A stretch of 13,443 nucleotides of DNA from an uncultured Clostridia bacterium (GTDB lineage: Bacteria; Bacillota; Clostridia; Peptostreptococcales; Anaerovoracaceae), in contig CALDNM010000130.1 in NCBI GenBank assembly GCA_937915045.1, positions 1 to 13,443 of the forward strand, in the 5' to 3' direction. Below, in pieces: positions 1 to 7,431 of this stretch (position 1 is the first letter of the stretch; each line of letters begins with the position of its first letter). Under the pieces are notes generated by a model that was given only the letters and a program-made list of their open reading frames with translations, searched no databases and was not told the DNA's origin. The position numbers and the translations under genes were made by a program.

Positions 1-1
1 T

Positions 2-23
2 GGAGCAGTGGCTCCTTTTTTTT
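2..23 (+). terminator. Intrinsic terminator of a gene left of the window
   Basis: A 5-bp stem GGAGC/GCTCC (2-6 with 11-15) with the loop AGTG is followed directly by eight T residues (16-23). This is the form of a rho-independent terminator reading rightward. The stem may extend left beyond the window edge. The gene it ends is not in the window. Confidence 0.7.
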
Positions 24-307
24 GTATCAATTTACACCATTATACGGGCACAACCTTTTCAAAGAGGTTTTTTAGGGTCAGATCGGGTCATTTTCATCGT
101 ATTCTGATTGTCCGACCCCGCAAACCCACTCGATTCAATGGAAAAAATCGAGATACCTGCATTTATCCATTAGAAAGTTTTTCAAAAAACCAAGAATGAG
201 CAATAATAAGAGGATCTATGCTCGAAAGAATGCTTGGGTGAAAAGTAAGACTCCACATATAGTAGATTTTACTGCAGGCATGGACAGTATCACTTGCGGG
301 CCCCACA
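24..307. other. Intergenic stretch, no gene recognised
   Basis: This stretch lies between the upstream terminator and the bioY operator. An open frame of 63 codons (8-199) starts at a GTG with no ribosome binding site and has no recognisable protein features. An open frame joined in phase to bioY (from 196) runs through the bioY promoter, so it is not a real extension. A weak imperfect inverted repeat of GGGTCAGA against TCCGACCC lies around 75-118. I see no tRNA, riboswitch or repeat array here. Confidence 0.5.
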
Positions 308-340
308 TTGTTAACCAATACTGTGAAATAAGGTTGACAA
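308..340 (+). promoter_or_regulatory. BirA biotin operator upstream of bioY
   Basis: The half-sites TTGTTAACC (308-316) and GGTTGACAA (332-340) are separated by 15 bases. The second is the reverse complement of the first with one mismatch. This matches the known form of BirA operators in Firmicutes, which is TTGTTAACC-like arms about 15 bases apart. The right arm contains the whole -35 hexamer of the bioY promoter, so a bound BirA-biotinyl-AMP dimer would block RNA polymerase. It implies a BirA with an N-terminal DNA-binding domain elsewhere in the genome. Confidence 0.85.
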
Positions 341-362
341 TCGCCCGGCTTTCGTTTATTAT
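334..362 (+). promoter_or_regulatory. Sigma-A-type promoter of bioY
   Basis: A consensus -35 TTGACA (334-339), a 17-base spacer and a -10 TATTAT (357-362) predict a start of transcription near 369 and a leader of about 34 bases. The -35 lies inside the right arm of the BirA operator. The promoter also shows that coding must start downstream of it, which supports the ATG at 403. Confidence 0.8.
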
Positions 363-402
363 CAATTATGCTGAGAATGACACAGAAGAAGAGAGGGAAA
401 CA

Positions 403-966
403 ATGCAGGCAGAGAAAAGCAAATCAAAATTTTCGATAAAGGATCTGACACTCATCGCACTTATGACGGCGGTGACTTGTGTGCTGGGTCCGCTTTCGAT
501 ACCTATCCCGGTGTCGCCGGTGCCGATATCATTCACTAACCTGGCTATATATCTGACGGTGATGCTTCTGGGATGGAAGAGGGGAACGATCAGCTATATC
601 GTTTACCTTTTTATAGGACTGGTAGGCGTGCCGGTATTTTCCGCGTTCACCGCAGGCCCGCAGAAACTGCTCGGACCGACGGGCGGATACCTTATAGGTT
701 TCATATTCATGGCGATCATAGCAGGCCTTTTCATTGAGAAGTTCGATGGAAAGATCCCGATGTACTTTGTTGGAATGGTACTTGGGACTATAGTGACTTA
801 CGCGTTTGGCTCGGCATGGCTCGCTTATGAAGCGGGCATGACATTCAAAGCAGCGATCGTCGCGGGAGTGCTGTTCTACATCCCGGGAGATGTCGCGAAG
901 ATGATAATTGCGGCGGTGCTAGGAGGCGTGATAAGGAAGAGGCTCAAGCGAGCGGACCTTATATGA
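403..966 (+). CDS. bioY: BioY family biotin transporter (ECF S component)
   Basis: BioY is the membrane substrate-binding (S) component for biotin uptake and works with an ECF energy-coupling module (EcfA, EcfA', EcfT) or alone. The 187-residue protein is the usual BioY length and is almost entirely hydrophobic helices. The early segment 'ITFTNLAIYL'-like (here PISFTNLAIYLTVMLLGWKRG) and the 'GPTGGYLIGF' segment are typical of the family. The end has the pattern 'FYIPGDVAKMIIAA' seen in BioY. The start at 403 was chosen because GAGAGGG (391-397) precedes it and because the promoter and operator lie upstream at 308-362. A longer in-phase frame from 196 would be transcribed only in part. No ecf or biotin synthesis genes are adjacent, so this looks like a stand-alone biotin-repressed unit. 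It ends 6 bases from the stop of the convergent LysR gene. Confidence 0.93.
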   Translation: MQAEKSKSKFSIKDLTLIALMTAVTCVLGPLSIPIPVSPVPISFTNLAIYLTVMLLGWKRGTISYIVYLFIGLVGVPVFSAFTAGPQKLLGPTGGYLIGFIFMAIIAGLFIEKFDGKIPMYFVGMVLGTIVTYAFGSAWLAYEAGMTFKAAIVAGVLFYIPGDVAKMIIAAVLGGVIRKRLKRADLI

Positions 967-972
967 CGGCAA

Positions 973-1851
973 TTATTTCGGGACGTATTCCGAAATGTGG
1001 TCTGTCAGGAAATTCATGAAATTATTTACAGCAAGAGATACATGGGGTTTGTTTTTTATAGCAAGTCCTATTTTTCTTGATGTTTTTGCTTCTGTTTCGC
1101 GGACGACTATGTCGTGATTATCGTCTCTGAGCATCAGTTCCGCGAGGATGCTGAGGCCCAGCCCGTTCTCCACCATGGAGATGATCGCGTAATCGTTGTC
1201 GGTGACATACTCGATATCCGGCTTTATATGTTTGCGCGAGAATGCCCTGAGTACTTCACGGTCCGTGCCGCTGAGCATTATGAAAGGTTCGTTTTCGAAC
1301 GCGGCAAGCGGTATCACGTCAAGCGCGGCTAAGGGGTGATCGCTTGGCAGGAGAGCCAGCATACGGTCTTCGAACATAGGGACAGTGGTGAATTCTTTCA
1401 TGGTCGGCATGTAGACGAAGCCAAGATCAGTAGTGCCATTTGATATCCACTTTTCAGTATCGCTGTAGAGGCCTTCGAAGAGTTCGAACTTGATATTGGG
1501 GTGTTCTTTTTTAAAATCACGAAGTATCGGTGCGAGTATGTGTGACGATATGCTGGAGAATGTACCCAGCTTTATCGTGCCGCTTTCGATGCCGACGAGT
1601 TCCGAGGCTTTTTCATAAAGCGCCGCGTCGGTATTGCTGAGACCGCGGATATAAGGAAACAGCTGAGCGCCGTCCTCAGTCAGCCTTACACCTTCATGCG
1701 TGCGTATGAGAAGCGTGACACCAAGTTCGCTTTCGACTGTGCTTACGATCTTGCTTACCGCGGACTGTGAATAATTGCAGAAAGCTGCCGCCTGCGCGAA
1801 ACTGCCAAGTTCAACTATTTTTACGATCACCTGATATTTTGACTTTTTCAT
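973..1851 (-). CDS. LysR-type transcriptional regulator
   Basis: This is a 292-residue LysR-type regulator of normal family length. The N-terminal winged helix-turn-helix covers about residues 1-60. It contains 'GSFAQAAAFCNYSQSAVSKIV' (without the last residue the classic LysR recognition-helix pattern) followed by 'ESELGVTLL'. Residues about 90-285 form the periplasmic-binding-protein-like effector domain, with 'IKLGTFSSISSHILAPIL' and 'MVENGLGLSILAE' as characteristic segments. The ATG at 1851 has AAGGTGAGGG nine or so bases upstream. It is transcribed divergently from abfD-nifJ across 137 bases, the standard arrangement for a LysR protein that controls its neighbour in response to a pathway metabolite. 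The effector cannot be read from the sequence. 4-hydroxybutyrate, its CoA ester or a related acid would be a reasonable inference. Confidence 0.92.
   Translation of the reverse strand: MKKSKYQVIVKIVELGSFAQAAAFCNYSQSAVSKIVSTVESELGVTLLIRTHEGVRLTEDGAQLFPYIRGLSNTDAALYEKASELVGIESGTIKLGTFSSISSHILAPILRDFKKEHPNIKFELFEGLYSDTEKWISNGTTDLGFVYMPTMKEFTTVPMFEDRMLALLPSDHPLAALDVIPLAAFENEPFIMLSGTDREVLRAFSRKHIKPDIEYVTDNDYAIISMVENGLGLSILAELMLRDDNHDIVVRETEAKTSRKIGLAIKNKPHVSLAVNNFMNFLTDHISEYVPK
975..996. terminator. Possible hairpin at the convergent bioY/LysR ends
   Basis: ATTTCGG (975-981) and CCGAAAT (990-996) form a 7-bp stem with an 8-base loop inside the last codons of the LysR gene and just past the bioY stop. 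No clear T run follows on either strand, so it is at best a weak terminator or RNA end-stabilising structure. No other terminator for bioY is visible. Confidence 0.3.
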
Positions 1852-1923
1852 GATATACCCTCACCTTCTTCACTGCCTGCATGCATGAAAGAATGGAAAT
1901 CAAAACATTATATTTATTCTCTT

Positions 1924-1971
1924 TTATCATACAATAATCTAATATATACTTCGAGTCAAGAGGATACTTGA
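1924..1971. promoter_or_regulatory. Candidate LysR operator sites and divergent promoter region
   Basis: The divergent intergenic region 1852-1988 holds two short dyads with equal 6-base spacers: TTAT-N6-ATAA (1924-1937) and TCAAG-N6-CTTGA (1956-1971). Their centres are 33 bases apart, close to three helical turns. The first contains a T-N11-A arrangement as in LysR boxes. A possible -10 TAATAT for abfD lies at 1940-1945 without a good -35, which suits an activator-dependent promoter. A TATAAT on the other strand (1907-1912) could serve the LysR gene. These are pattern-based guesses. Confidence 0.35.
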
Positions 1972-1988
1972 AATGAAAGGAGAATTAC

Positions 1989-3458
1989 ATGGCACTGATG
2001 ACAGGCAAAGAATACGTACAGAGTATTCGCGACATGGATATTAAAATCTATATGTTCGGAAAGAGGATCGAGGATCCGGTGACCGATGATATACTGAGAC
2101 CTTCGCTAAATTCGGTGAGAATGACTTACGACCTCGCGCAGGAACCGGAATACAGAAGCCTAATGACCGCGCAGTCGCCGTTCATTGGCGGGACAGTGAA
2201 CCGCTTCACTCACATCCACGAGAGTACGGACGACCTGATCAAAAAAGTAAAGATGCAGAGGCTCTGCGGCGAAAAGACCGGAGCCTGCTTCCAGAGATGC
2301 GTAGGCATGGACGCGTTCAACGCGGTCTACAGCACCACATACGAGATCGACAAAAAATACGGCACGAGCTATCAGAAAAACTTCCTGGAGTTCCTGAAAT
2401 ACTCACAGGAAAAAGACCTTACTGTAGACGGCGCAATGACAGATCCGAAGGGCGACAGAAATCTGCCGCCGCATAAGCAGAAGGATCCTGATATGTACCT
2501 GAGAGTCGTTGAGAGACGCCCGGACGGGATAGTAGTAAGGGGAGCGAAAGCGCATCAGACAGGCATCTGTAATTCGCACGAAGTGCTCGTCATGCCGACC
2601 ATAGCGATGGGTCCTGACGATAAGGATTACGCGGTGGCGTTCGCGGTGCCGACTGACGCTGAGAATCTTTTCATGATCATCGGAAGACAGTCGTGCGATA
2701 CAAGAAAGTCTGAAGGCGCGCCGATCGATACAGGCAACCCGACATTTGGCGGAGTGGAAGCGCTCGTCATATTCGATGACGTGTTCGTTCCGAACGACCG
2801 CATATTCATGAACGGAGAAACGGAATTCGCGGGCATGCTCGTAGAGAGATTCGCCGGTTATCACCGCCAGAGTTACGGCGGCTGCAAAGTCGGAGTGGGC
2901 GATGTGCTCATCGGGGCTGCTGCCTGCGCGGCGGACTGCAACGGAGTATGCAAGGCGTCCCACATAAAAGATAAACTCATAGAGATGATACATCTGAACG
3001 AGACACTGTATTCGAGCGGGATCGCGTGCTCGGCGGAAGGCACGAAGACCGAGGCCGGGAACTACATCATCGATCTTCTTCTGGCCAACGTGTGCAAACA
3101 GAACGTGACGAGATTCCCATACGAGATCGCGCGCCTCGCGCAGGATATTGCCGGAGGGTCTGTAGTAACGGCACCATCCGAAAAGGATATGGAAGATCCG
3201 GAGCTTGGCCCTTACGTGAAGAAATACATGGCGGGTGCTGAAGGCGTGTCCGCTGAAGACAGGATGAAGATCCTGAGACTCATAGAAAACCTTACGCTTG
3301 GAACAGCGGCAGTTGGTTATCTGACCGAATCGCTGCACGGCGCGGGTTCGCCGCAGGCGCAGCGGATCATGATCATGCGTCAGGGAGACTTAGAAACGAA
3401 GAAGAGCTTCGCGAAAAATATAGCAAAGATAAAGGGTGGCAAAGATGGACAAGAATAA
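1989..3458 (+). CDS. abfD: 4-hydroxybutyryl-CoA dehydratase / vinylacetyl-CoA delta-isomerase
   Basis: The enzyme reversibly dehydrates 4-hydroxybutyryl-CoA to crotonyl-CoA by a ketyl-radical mechanism, and isomerises vinylacetyl-CoA. It is cytoplasmic, oxygen-sensitive and carries FAD and a [4Fe-4S] cluster. The 489-residue protein resembles the C. aminobutyricum enzyme along its length as I recall that sequence, including 'ACFQRCVGMDAFNAV', 'MTDPKGDR', 'GAKAHQTG' and 'FAGYHRQSYGGCKVG'. The four cluster ligands of the characterised enzyme (Cys99, Cys103, His292, Cys299) have counterparts here at C100, C104, H292 and C299, so it should be active. The fold belongs to the 4-hydroxyphenylacetate 3-hydroxylase/acyl-CoA dehydrogenase group. 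The ATG at 1989 follows AAAGGAG (1976-1982). The 3' end overlaps nifJ by 14 bases. No CoA-transferase (abfT) or 4-hydroxybutyrate dehydrogenase gene lies in the window, so the source of substrate is not visible. A divergent LysR gene is the likely regulator. Confidence 0.95.
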   Translation: MALMTGKEYVQSIRDMDIKIYMFGKRIEDPVTDDILRPSLNSVRMTYDLAQEPEYRSLMTAQSPFIGGTVNRFTHIHESTDDLIKKVKMQRLCGEKTGACFQRCVGMDAFNAVYSTTYEIDKKYGTSYQKNFLEFLKYSQEKDLTVDGAMTDPKGDRNLPPHKQKDPDMYLRVVERRPDGIVVRGAKAHQTGICNSHEVLVMPTIAMGPDDKDYAVAFAVPTDAENLFMIIGRQSCDTRKSEGAPIDTGNPTFGGVEALVIFDDVFVPNDRIFMNGETEFAGMLVERFAGYHRQSYGGCKVGVGDVLIGAAACAADCNGVCKASHIKDKLIEMIHLNETLYSSGIACSAEGTKTEAGNYIIDLLLANVCKQNVTRFPYEIARLAQDIAGGSVVTAPSEKDMEDPELGPYVKKYMAGAEGVSAEDRMKILRLIENLTLGTAAVGYLTESLHGAGSPQAQRIMIMRQGDLETKKSFAKNIAKIKGGKDGQE

Positions 3459-6400
3459 AACAGCAGTAATGGACGGGAACACGGCGGCGGCATATATCTC
3501 CTACGCGTTCACAGAAGTAGCAGGGATTTTCCCCATTACTCCGTCATCGACAATGGCGGAGCTGGTGGATGAATGGGCAGCCAACGGGAAAAAGAATCTC
3601 TTCGGTCAGCCGGTAAGGGTGGTCGAGATGCAGTCGGAAGGCGGCGCGGCAGGTACGGTACACGGATCGCTCCAGTCGGGCGCGCTGACAACGACTTACA
3701 CGGCATCGCAGGGGCTCCTTCTCATGATACCGAACATGTATAAGATCGCGGGGGAGATGCTCCCGGGAGTTTTCCATGTATCGGCAAGAACAGTCTCGGC
3801 GCACGCGCTTTCGATATTCGGAGATCACTCGGACGTGATGGGAACGCGCAGCACAGGATTCGCTCTTCTCGCGTCATCATCGCCTCAGGAAGTCATGGAT
3901 ATTGGAGCGGCGGCGCATCTGTCAGCGATACACTGCAGGATGCCGTTCCTGCATTTCTTCGACGGTTTCCGCACTTCGCATGAGATGCAAAAGATAGAAA
4001 TGATCGATTATGAAGATCTTAGACCGCTTATGGATATGGACGCAATCAAGGCGTTCAGGAAGAACTCGCTCAACCCGGAGCACCCGGCGACGAGAGGAAC
4101 TACTGTAAATCCTGATGTGTTCTTCCAGTGCCGCGAAGCGTGCAACGATCATTTCACGGGCATACCGGATGCTGTTGAAAGTTATCTCAGCGAAATAAAA
4201 AAGATCACGGGAAGGGAGTATCATCTCTTTGATTATTACGGAGCAAAGGACGCGGAGAGAGTCATCGTGATGATGGGCTCAGGCGCGGAGACGGCGAAAG
4301 AGACGGTAGATGTACTTACGGCGGCCGGTGAAAAAGTCGGTCTCATAAATGTGCATCTTTACAGACCGTTCTCGGCGAAGCATTTTATTTCAGCACTGCC
4401 AAAGACTGTGAAAAAAGCAGCGGCCCTCGACAGGACGAAGGAACCGGGCGGCGTCGGAGAACCGCTCTATCTGGATCTCTGCACTGTGTTCAGACAGAAC
4501 GATATGGATGTAAAAGTTGTCGGAGGGCGTTACGGCCTTTCGTCGAAGAACACTACGCCGGGACAGATCAAGGCTGTGTTCGATGAACTGAAAAAAGACG
4601 AGCCGAAAAATGATTTCACAGTAGGCATCACAGATGATGTCACCTTCACATCACTTCCTGTGACAGAAGAACTTGATACCGCGCCGGAGGGCCAGCTCGG
4701 AGCTGTGTTCTGGGGCATGGGTTCCGATGGCACTATCGGAGCGAACAAAAACTCGATAAAGATAATAGGAGACGAGACAGACCTTTACTGCCAGGCGTAT
4801 TTCGTATACGACTCGAAAAAGTCAGGCGGACTCACTCAGTCACATCTGCGCTTCGGAGAGAAGCCGATCCGTTCGCCTTATCTCGTAGACTCCGCAAACT
4901 TCATAGCGTGTCACACTCCGGCGTATGTGCGCCTTTACGACATGGTGAAGGGACTAAAAAAAGGAGGCACGTTCCTCCTGAACTGTCAGTGGGACGCGGA
5001 GGCTCTGGAAAGCCATCTGCCGGCAAAGATGAAAAGAGAGCTGGCGGAAAAGGAAGCAGAGTTCTATACGATCGACGCTATTGGTATCGCTCAGAAGATC
5101 GGTCTGAGGAACAGGACGAACACGATACTTCAGGCAGCATTTTTCGCGCTGTCAGGAGTGATACCGGCAGATCAGGCCGTAAAGGCAATGAAGGATGCCA
5201 TATACAAGACGTATTACAAGAGAAAAGGCCAGGCTGTAGTGGACATGAACAACGAGTCTATCGAGTATGGCATAAAGGAACTCAATAAGATCGACATCCC
5301 GGCGAGCTGGGCGGACGCGGAGGACGTTCCTGAAAAGAGAGATGTCCCGGCATTCATAAAAGAAGTGGTCGATCCGATGAACAGGCAGGAGGGTGACGAT
5401 ATCCCTGTGTCAGTGTTCAGGAAGTTCGGACTGGAAGACGGTACCTGGTATTCGGGCTCGACGAAATACGAGAAGCGCGGGACTGCAGTAAGTGTTCCTC
5501 TGTGGGATCCTGAGAAGTGCGTGCAGTGCAATCTCTGCTCATTCATATGTCCGCACGCGGCGATACGCCCGATACTTCTGGACGCTGATGAAGAGGCAGG
5601 GAAGCCTGAAGGATTCATAACAGACAAGGCAAAAGGAAAGTGCCTGGATAAATATACCTACCGTATGCAGGTGTCGCCGTACGACTGTACGGGATGCGGG
5701 AGCTGCGTGAACAACTGTCCGGCGAAAGAAACTGCCATAACGATGCAGCCGCTGGAAGGGCAGCTTAAAGAAGCGGAGAACTGGACATTCGCGATGGATG
5801 AAGTGACGAAAAAAGATGACGCGGCAGGAGATGATTCGGTCAAGTCGTCGCAGTTCAACAAGCCGTATTTCGAGTTCTCGGGAGCTTGCGCGGGATGCGG
5901 AGAGACTCCATATATAAAGACAGTAACGCAGCTTTTCGGCGACAGGATGTACGTGACAAACGCGTCGGGATGCTCATCGGCATTCGGCGGATCGACACCA
6001 TCCACGCCTTACTGCACTGACAAGAGAGGCTTCGGCCCATGCTGGGCAATGTCCCTTTTCGAGGACAACGCGGAGTACGCCTTCGGTTATCTGCTCGGGC
6101 AGGAGAGCGTGAAGGCGCAACTGAAGGAGAAGGTCGCGAGGCTCGCTGAGTCGGGCATAGCGAAGGCTGAGTGCGAGGCGTATCTTGAGAACTGTGAGGA
6201 TAAGAAAAAATCACGCGGAGCGTCTGACGCGCTGGTGGCGGCTCTTGAAACACATGGAAAAGGCGAGGCTGCTGATTTCGTTCTGACGAACAAAGAATAC
6301 CTCAGCAAGAAGAGCGTATGGGCATTCGGCGGTGACGGCTGGGCTTATGATATAGGCTATGGCGGTCTCGATCATGTGCTTGCGGCGGGCAAGGATATCA

Positions 6401-6957
6401 ATATGCTCGTACTGGATACGGAGGTCTATTCGAACACCGGCGGCCAGTCATCTAAGGCGACGTCGACAGCGGCGATAGCTAAGTTCTCGGCGGGCGGCAA
6501 GGAAACGAAAAAGAAAGATCTCGGACTCATGGCCATGAGTTACGAATACGTTTATGTGGCACAGGTCGCCATGGGAGCGGACCCGGCGCAGACTCTGAAA
6601 GCGATCAGGGAAGCGGAAGCTTACGACGGGCCGTCGATCATTATATGTTACTGCCCGTGCATCGAGCACGGTGTAAAGGCCGGTATGGGTCTGAGTCAGC
6701 AGGAAGAGAAGAAGGCGGTGGAGGCCGGGTACTGGCATCTGTATCGCTACGATCCAAGGCTCAAAGACGAAGGCAAGAATCCGTTCTGCCTGGACTCGAA
6801 GGCGCCGAAGGGTGACCTCAGAGAATTTCTCGAGGGCGAGAACCGTTATGCTTCTCTGGAGCTTTCTTTCCCTGAAAAGGCGGAGAGACTGTTCTCGAAG
6901 GCGGAGCGCGACGCGAAGGAGCGCCTCGTTAAATATGAAGAGATGAGCAGAGAATAA
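3445..6957 (+). CDS. nifJ: Pyruvate:ferredoxin (flavodoxin) oxidoreductase, single chain
   Basis: This enzyme oxidises pyruvate with CoA to acetyl-CoA and CO2, reducing ferredoxin. The 1170-residue chain has the full domain set. The N-terminal domain has 'FPITPSS' (T32), E65 and R115 in 'SARTVSAHALSIFGDHSD', matching TPP/pyruvate residues T31, E64 and R114 of the Desulfovibrio africanus enzyme. The EKR region follows ('LRFGEKPIRSPYL'). The ferredoxin domain has two 4Fe-4S motifs, C692-x2-C-x2-C-x3-CP and C748-x2-C-x2-C-x3-CP. The TPP domain has C815, C818, C843 and C1072 for the proximal cluster, GDG at 963-965 and 'SNTGGQ' at 996-1001. No key residue is missing. The ATG at 3445 was chosen because GGGTGG (3434-3439) sits before it; a GTG at 3436 would add three residues but has no ribosome site. 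It overlaps abfD by 14 bases, implying translational coupling. A different 2-oxoacid substrate is possible but less likely given the conserved residues. Confidence 0.95.
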   Translation: MDKNKTAVMDGNTAAAYISYAFTEVAGIFPITPSSTMAELVDEWAANGKKNLFGQPVRVVEMQSEGGAAGTVHGSLQSGALTTTYTASQGLLLMIPNMYKIAGEMLPGVFHVSARTVSAHALSIFGDHSDVMGTRSTGFALLASSSPQEVMDIGAAAHLSAIHCRMPFLHFFDGFRTSHEMQKIEMIDYEDLRPLMDMDAIKAFRKNSLNPEHPATRGTTVNPDVFFQCREACNDHFTGIPDAVESYLSEIKKITGREYHLFDYYGAKDAERVIVMMGSGAETAKETVDVLTAAGEKVGLINVHLYRPFSAKHFISALPKTVKKAAALDRTKEPGGVGEPLYLDLCTVFRQNDMDVKVVGGRYGLSSKNTTPGQIKAVFDELKKDEPKNDFTVGITDDVTFTSLPVTEELDTAPEGQLGAVFWGMGSDGTIGANKNSIKIIGDETDLYCQAYFVYDSKKSGGLTQSHLRFGEKPIRSPYLVDSANFIACHTPAYVRLYDMVKGLKKGGTFLLNCQWDAEALESHLPAKMKRELAEKEAEFYTIDAIGIAQKIGLRNRTNTILQAAFFALSGVIPADQAVKAMKDAIYKTYYKRKGQAVVDMNNESIEYGIKELNKIDIPASWADAEDVPEKRDVPAFIKEVVDPMNRQEGDDIPVSVFRKFGLEDGTWYSGSTKYEKRGTAVSVPLWDPEKCVQCNLCSFICPHAAIRPILLDADEEAGKPEGFITDKAKGKCLDKYTYRMQVSPYDCTGCGSCVNNCPAKETAITMQPLEGQLKEAENWTFAMDEVTKKDDAAGDDSVKSSQFNKPYFEFSGACAGCGETPYIKTVTQLFGDRMYVTNASGCSSAFGGSTPSTPYCTDKRGFGPCWAMSLFEDNAEYAFGYLLGQESVKAQLKEKVARLAESGIAKAECEAYLENCEDKKKSRGASDALVAALETHGKGEAADFVLTNKEYLSKKSVWAFGGDGWAYDIGYGGLDHVLAAGKDINMLVLDTEVYSNTGGQSSKATSTAAIAKFSAGGKETKKKDLGLMAMSYEYVYVAQVAMGADPAQTLKAIREAEAYDGPSIIICYCPCIEHGVKAGMGLSQQEEKKAVEAGYWHLYRYDPRLKDEGKNPFCLDSKAPKGDLREFLEGENRYASLELSFPEKAERLFSKAERDAKERLVKYEEMSRE

Positions 6958-7080
6958 ATATAAACTGAGCGTTCTCGTACCTGCCTTTTGACGGTTAGTA
7001 CCCTCGAATCACATTTCTCAAAGATATTGGGGTACGATTATTTCTGCATAAAACAACAACTTAAGTCTAAGGAGGGCAAG

Positions 7081-7362
7081 ATGAATAAAACGCAGTTGAT
7101 AGAAGCGGCAGCTGAGAAAGCAGGTACTACAAAAAAGGACACGGCGGCGATGGTAAATGCCGCGATGGATGTCATAAAGGGAGCGCTTAAGAAAAATGAC
7201 AAAGTGCAGCTCGTCGGATTCGGGACTTTCGAAGTTCGCCAAAGAAAAGCGAGGAAAGGAAGAAATCCGAGGAATCCGGAAGAGACTATCAAGATCCCGG
7301 CTTCAAAGGCACCGGTATTCAAAGCAGGCAAGAGTCTGAAAAACGCCGTAAACGGGAAATAG
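7081..7362 (+). CDS. hup: HU family DNA-binding protein
   Basis: HU is a small dimeric nucleoid protein that bends DNA without strong sequence preference. The 93-residue protein is of normal HU length. It has the N-terminal helical dimerisation part ('MNKTQLIEAAAEKAG'), the signature 'VGFGTFEVRQRKARKGRNP' around residues 45-63, the DNA-binding arm with 'RNPRNPEETIKIP' and the closing 'FKAGKSLKNAV'. The ATG at 7081 has a near-perfect AAGGAGGG at 7069-7077; an in-phase frame from 6988 has no ribosome site. The 123-base gap after nifJ contains no clear terminator and no convincing promoter, although TTGACG occurs at 6988-6993 with a poor -10. It may be transcribed separately or by read-through. 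HU versus IHF cannot be fully settled, but a single HU is usual in Clostridia. Confidence 0.95.
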   Translation: MNKTQLIEAAAEKAGTTKKDTAAMVNAAMDVIKGALKKNDKVQLVGFGTFEVRQRKARKGRNPRNPEETIKIPASKAPVFKAGKSLKNAVNGK

Positions 7363-7387
7363 TGTGTAAGATATAAATGATATTTCC

Positions 7388-7411
7388 AGGGGAGGCCGAG
7401 AGGCCTCCTCT
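7388..7411 (+). terminator. Strong GAGA-loop hairpin between hup and the SPFH gene
   Basis: A 10-bp stem (7388-7397 with 7402-7411, one G-T pair) is capped by the GNRA-type tetraloop GAGA. It is GC-rich and stable but is followed by GTATATAG rather than a T run. It may be an inefficient terminator or an RNA stabiliser between the two genes. The ribosome site of the next gene (AGAAGGA, 7418-7424) begins only six bases after it. Confidence 0.6.
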
Positions 7412-7431
7412 GTATATAGAAGGATGGGAAC

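Noticed and set aside
75..118. Imperfect inverted repeat GGGTCAGA / TCCGACCC
   Set aside because: The arms are short and mismatched with a long loop; chance occurrence is likely.
8..199. Open frame of 63 codons at the left edge
   Set aside because: It begins at a GTG inside a terminator hairpin, has no ribosome binding site and shows no protein-like pattern.
196..402. 69-residue N-terminal extension of BioY
   Set aside because: The bioY promoter and BirA operator lie inside it, the family homology starts at 403, and a good ribosome site precedes 403.
2403..3338. Long 311-codon open frame antisense to abfD
   Set aside because: It is a shadow of the strongly coding abfD frame, rich in Arg, His and Cys, with no ribosome site and no recognisable domain.
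5214..6308. Several overlapping antisense frames within nifJ
   Set aside because: They mirror the codon pattern of nifJ on the other strand and have Ser/Pro/Arg-rich composition without domains.
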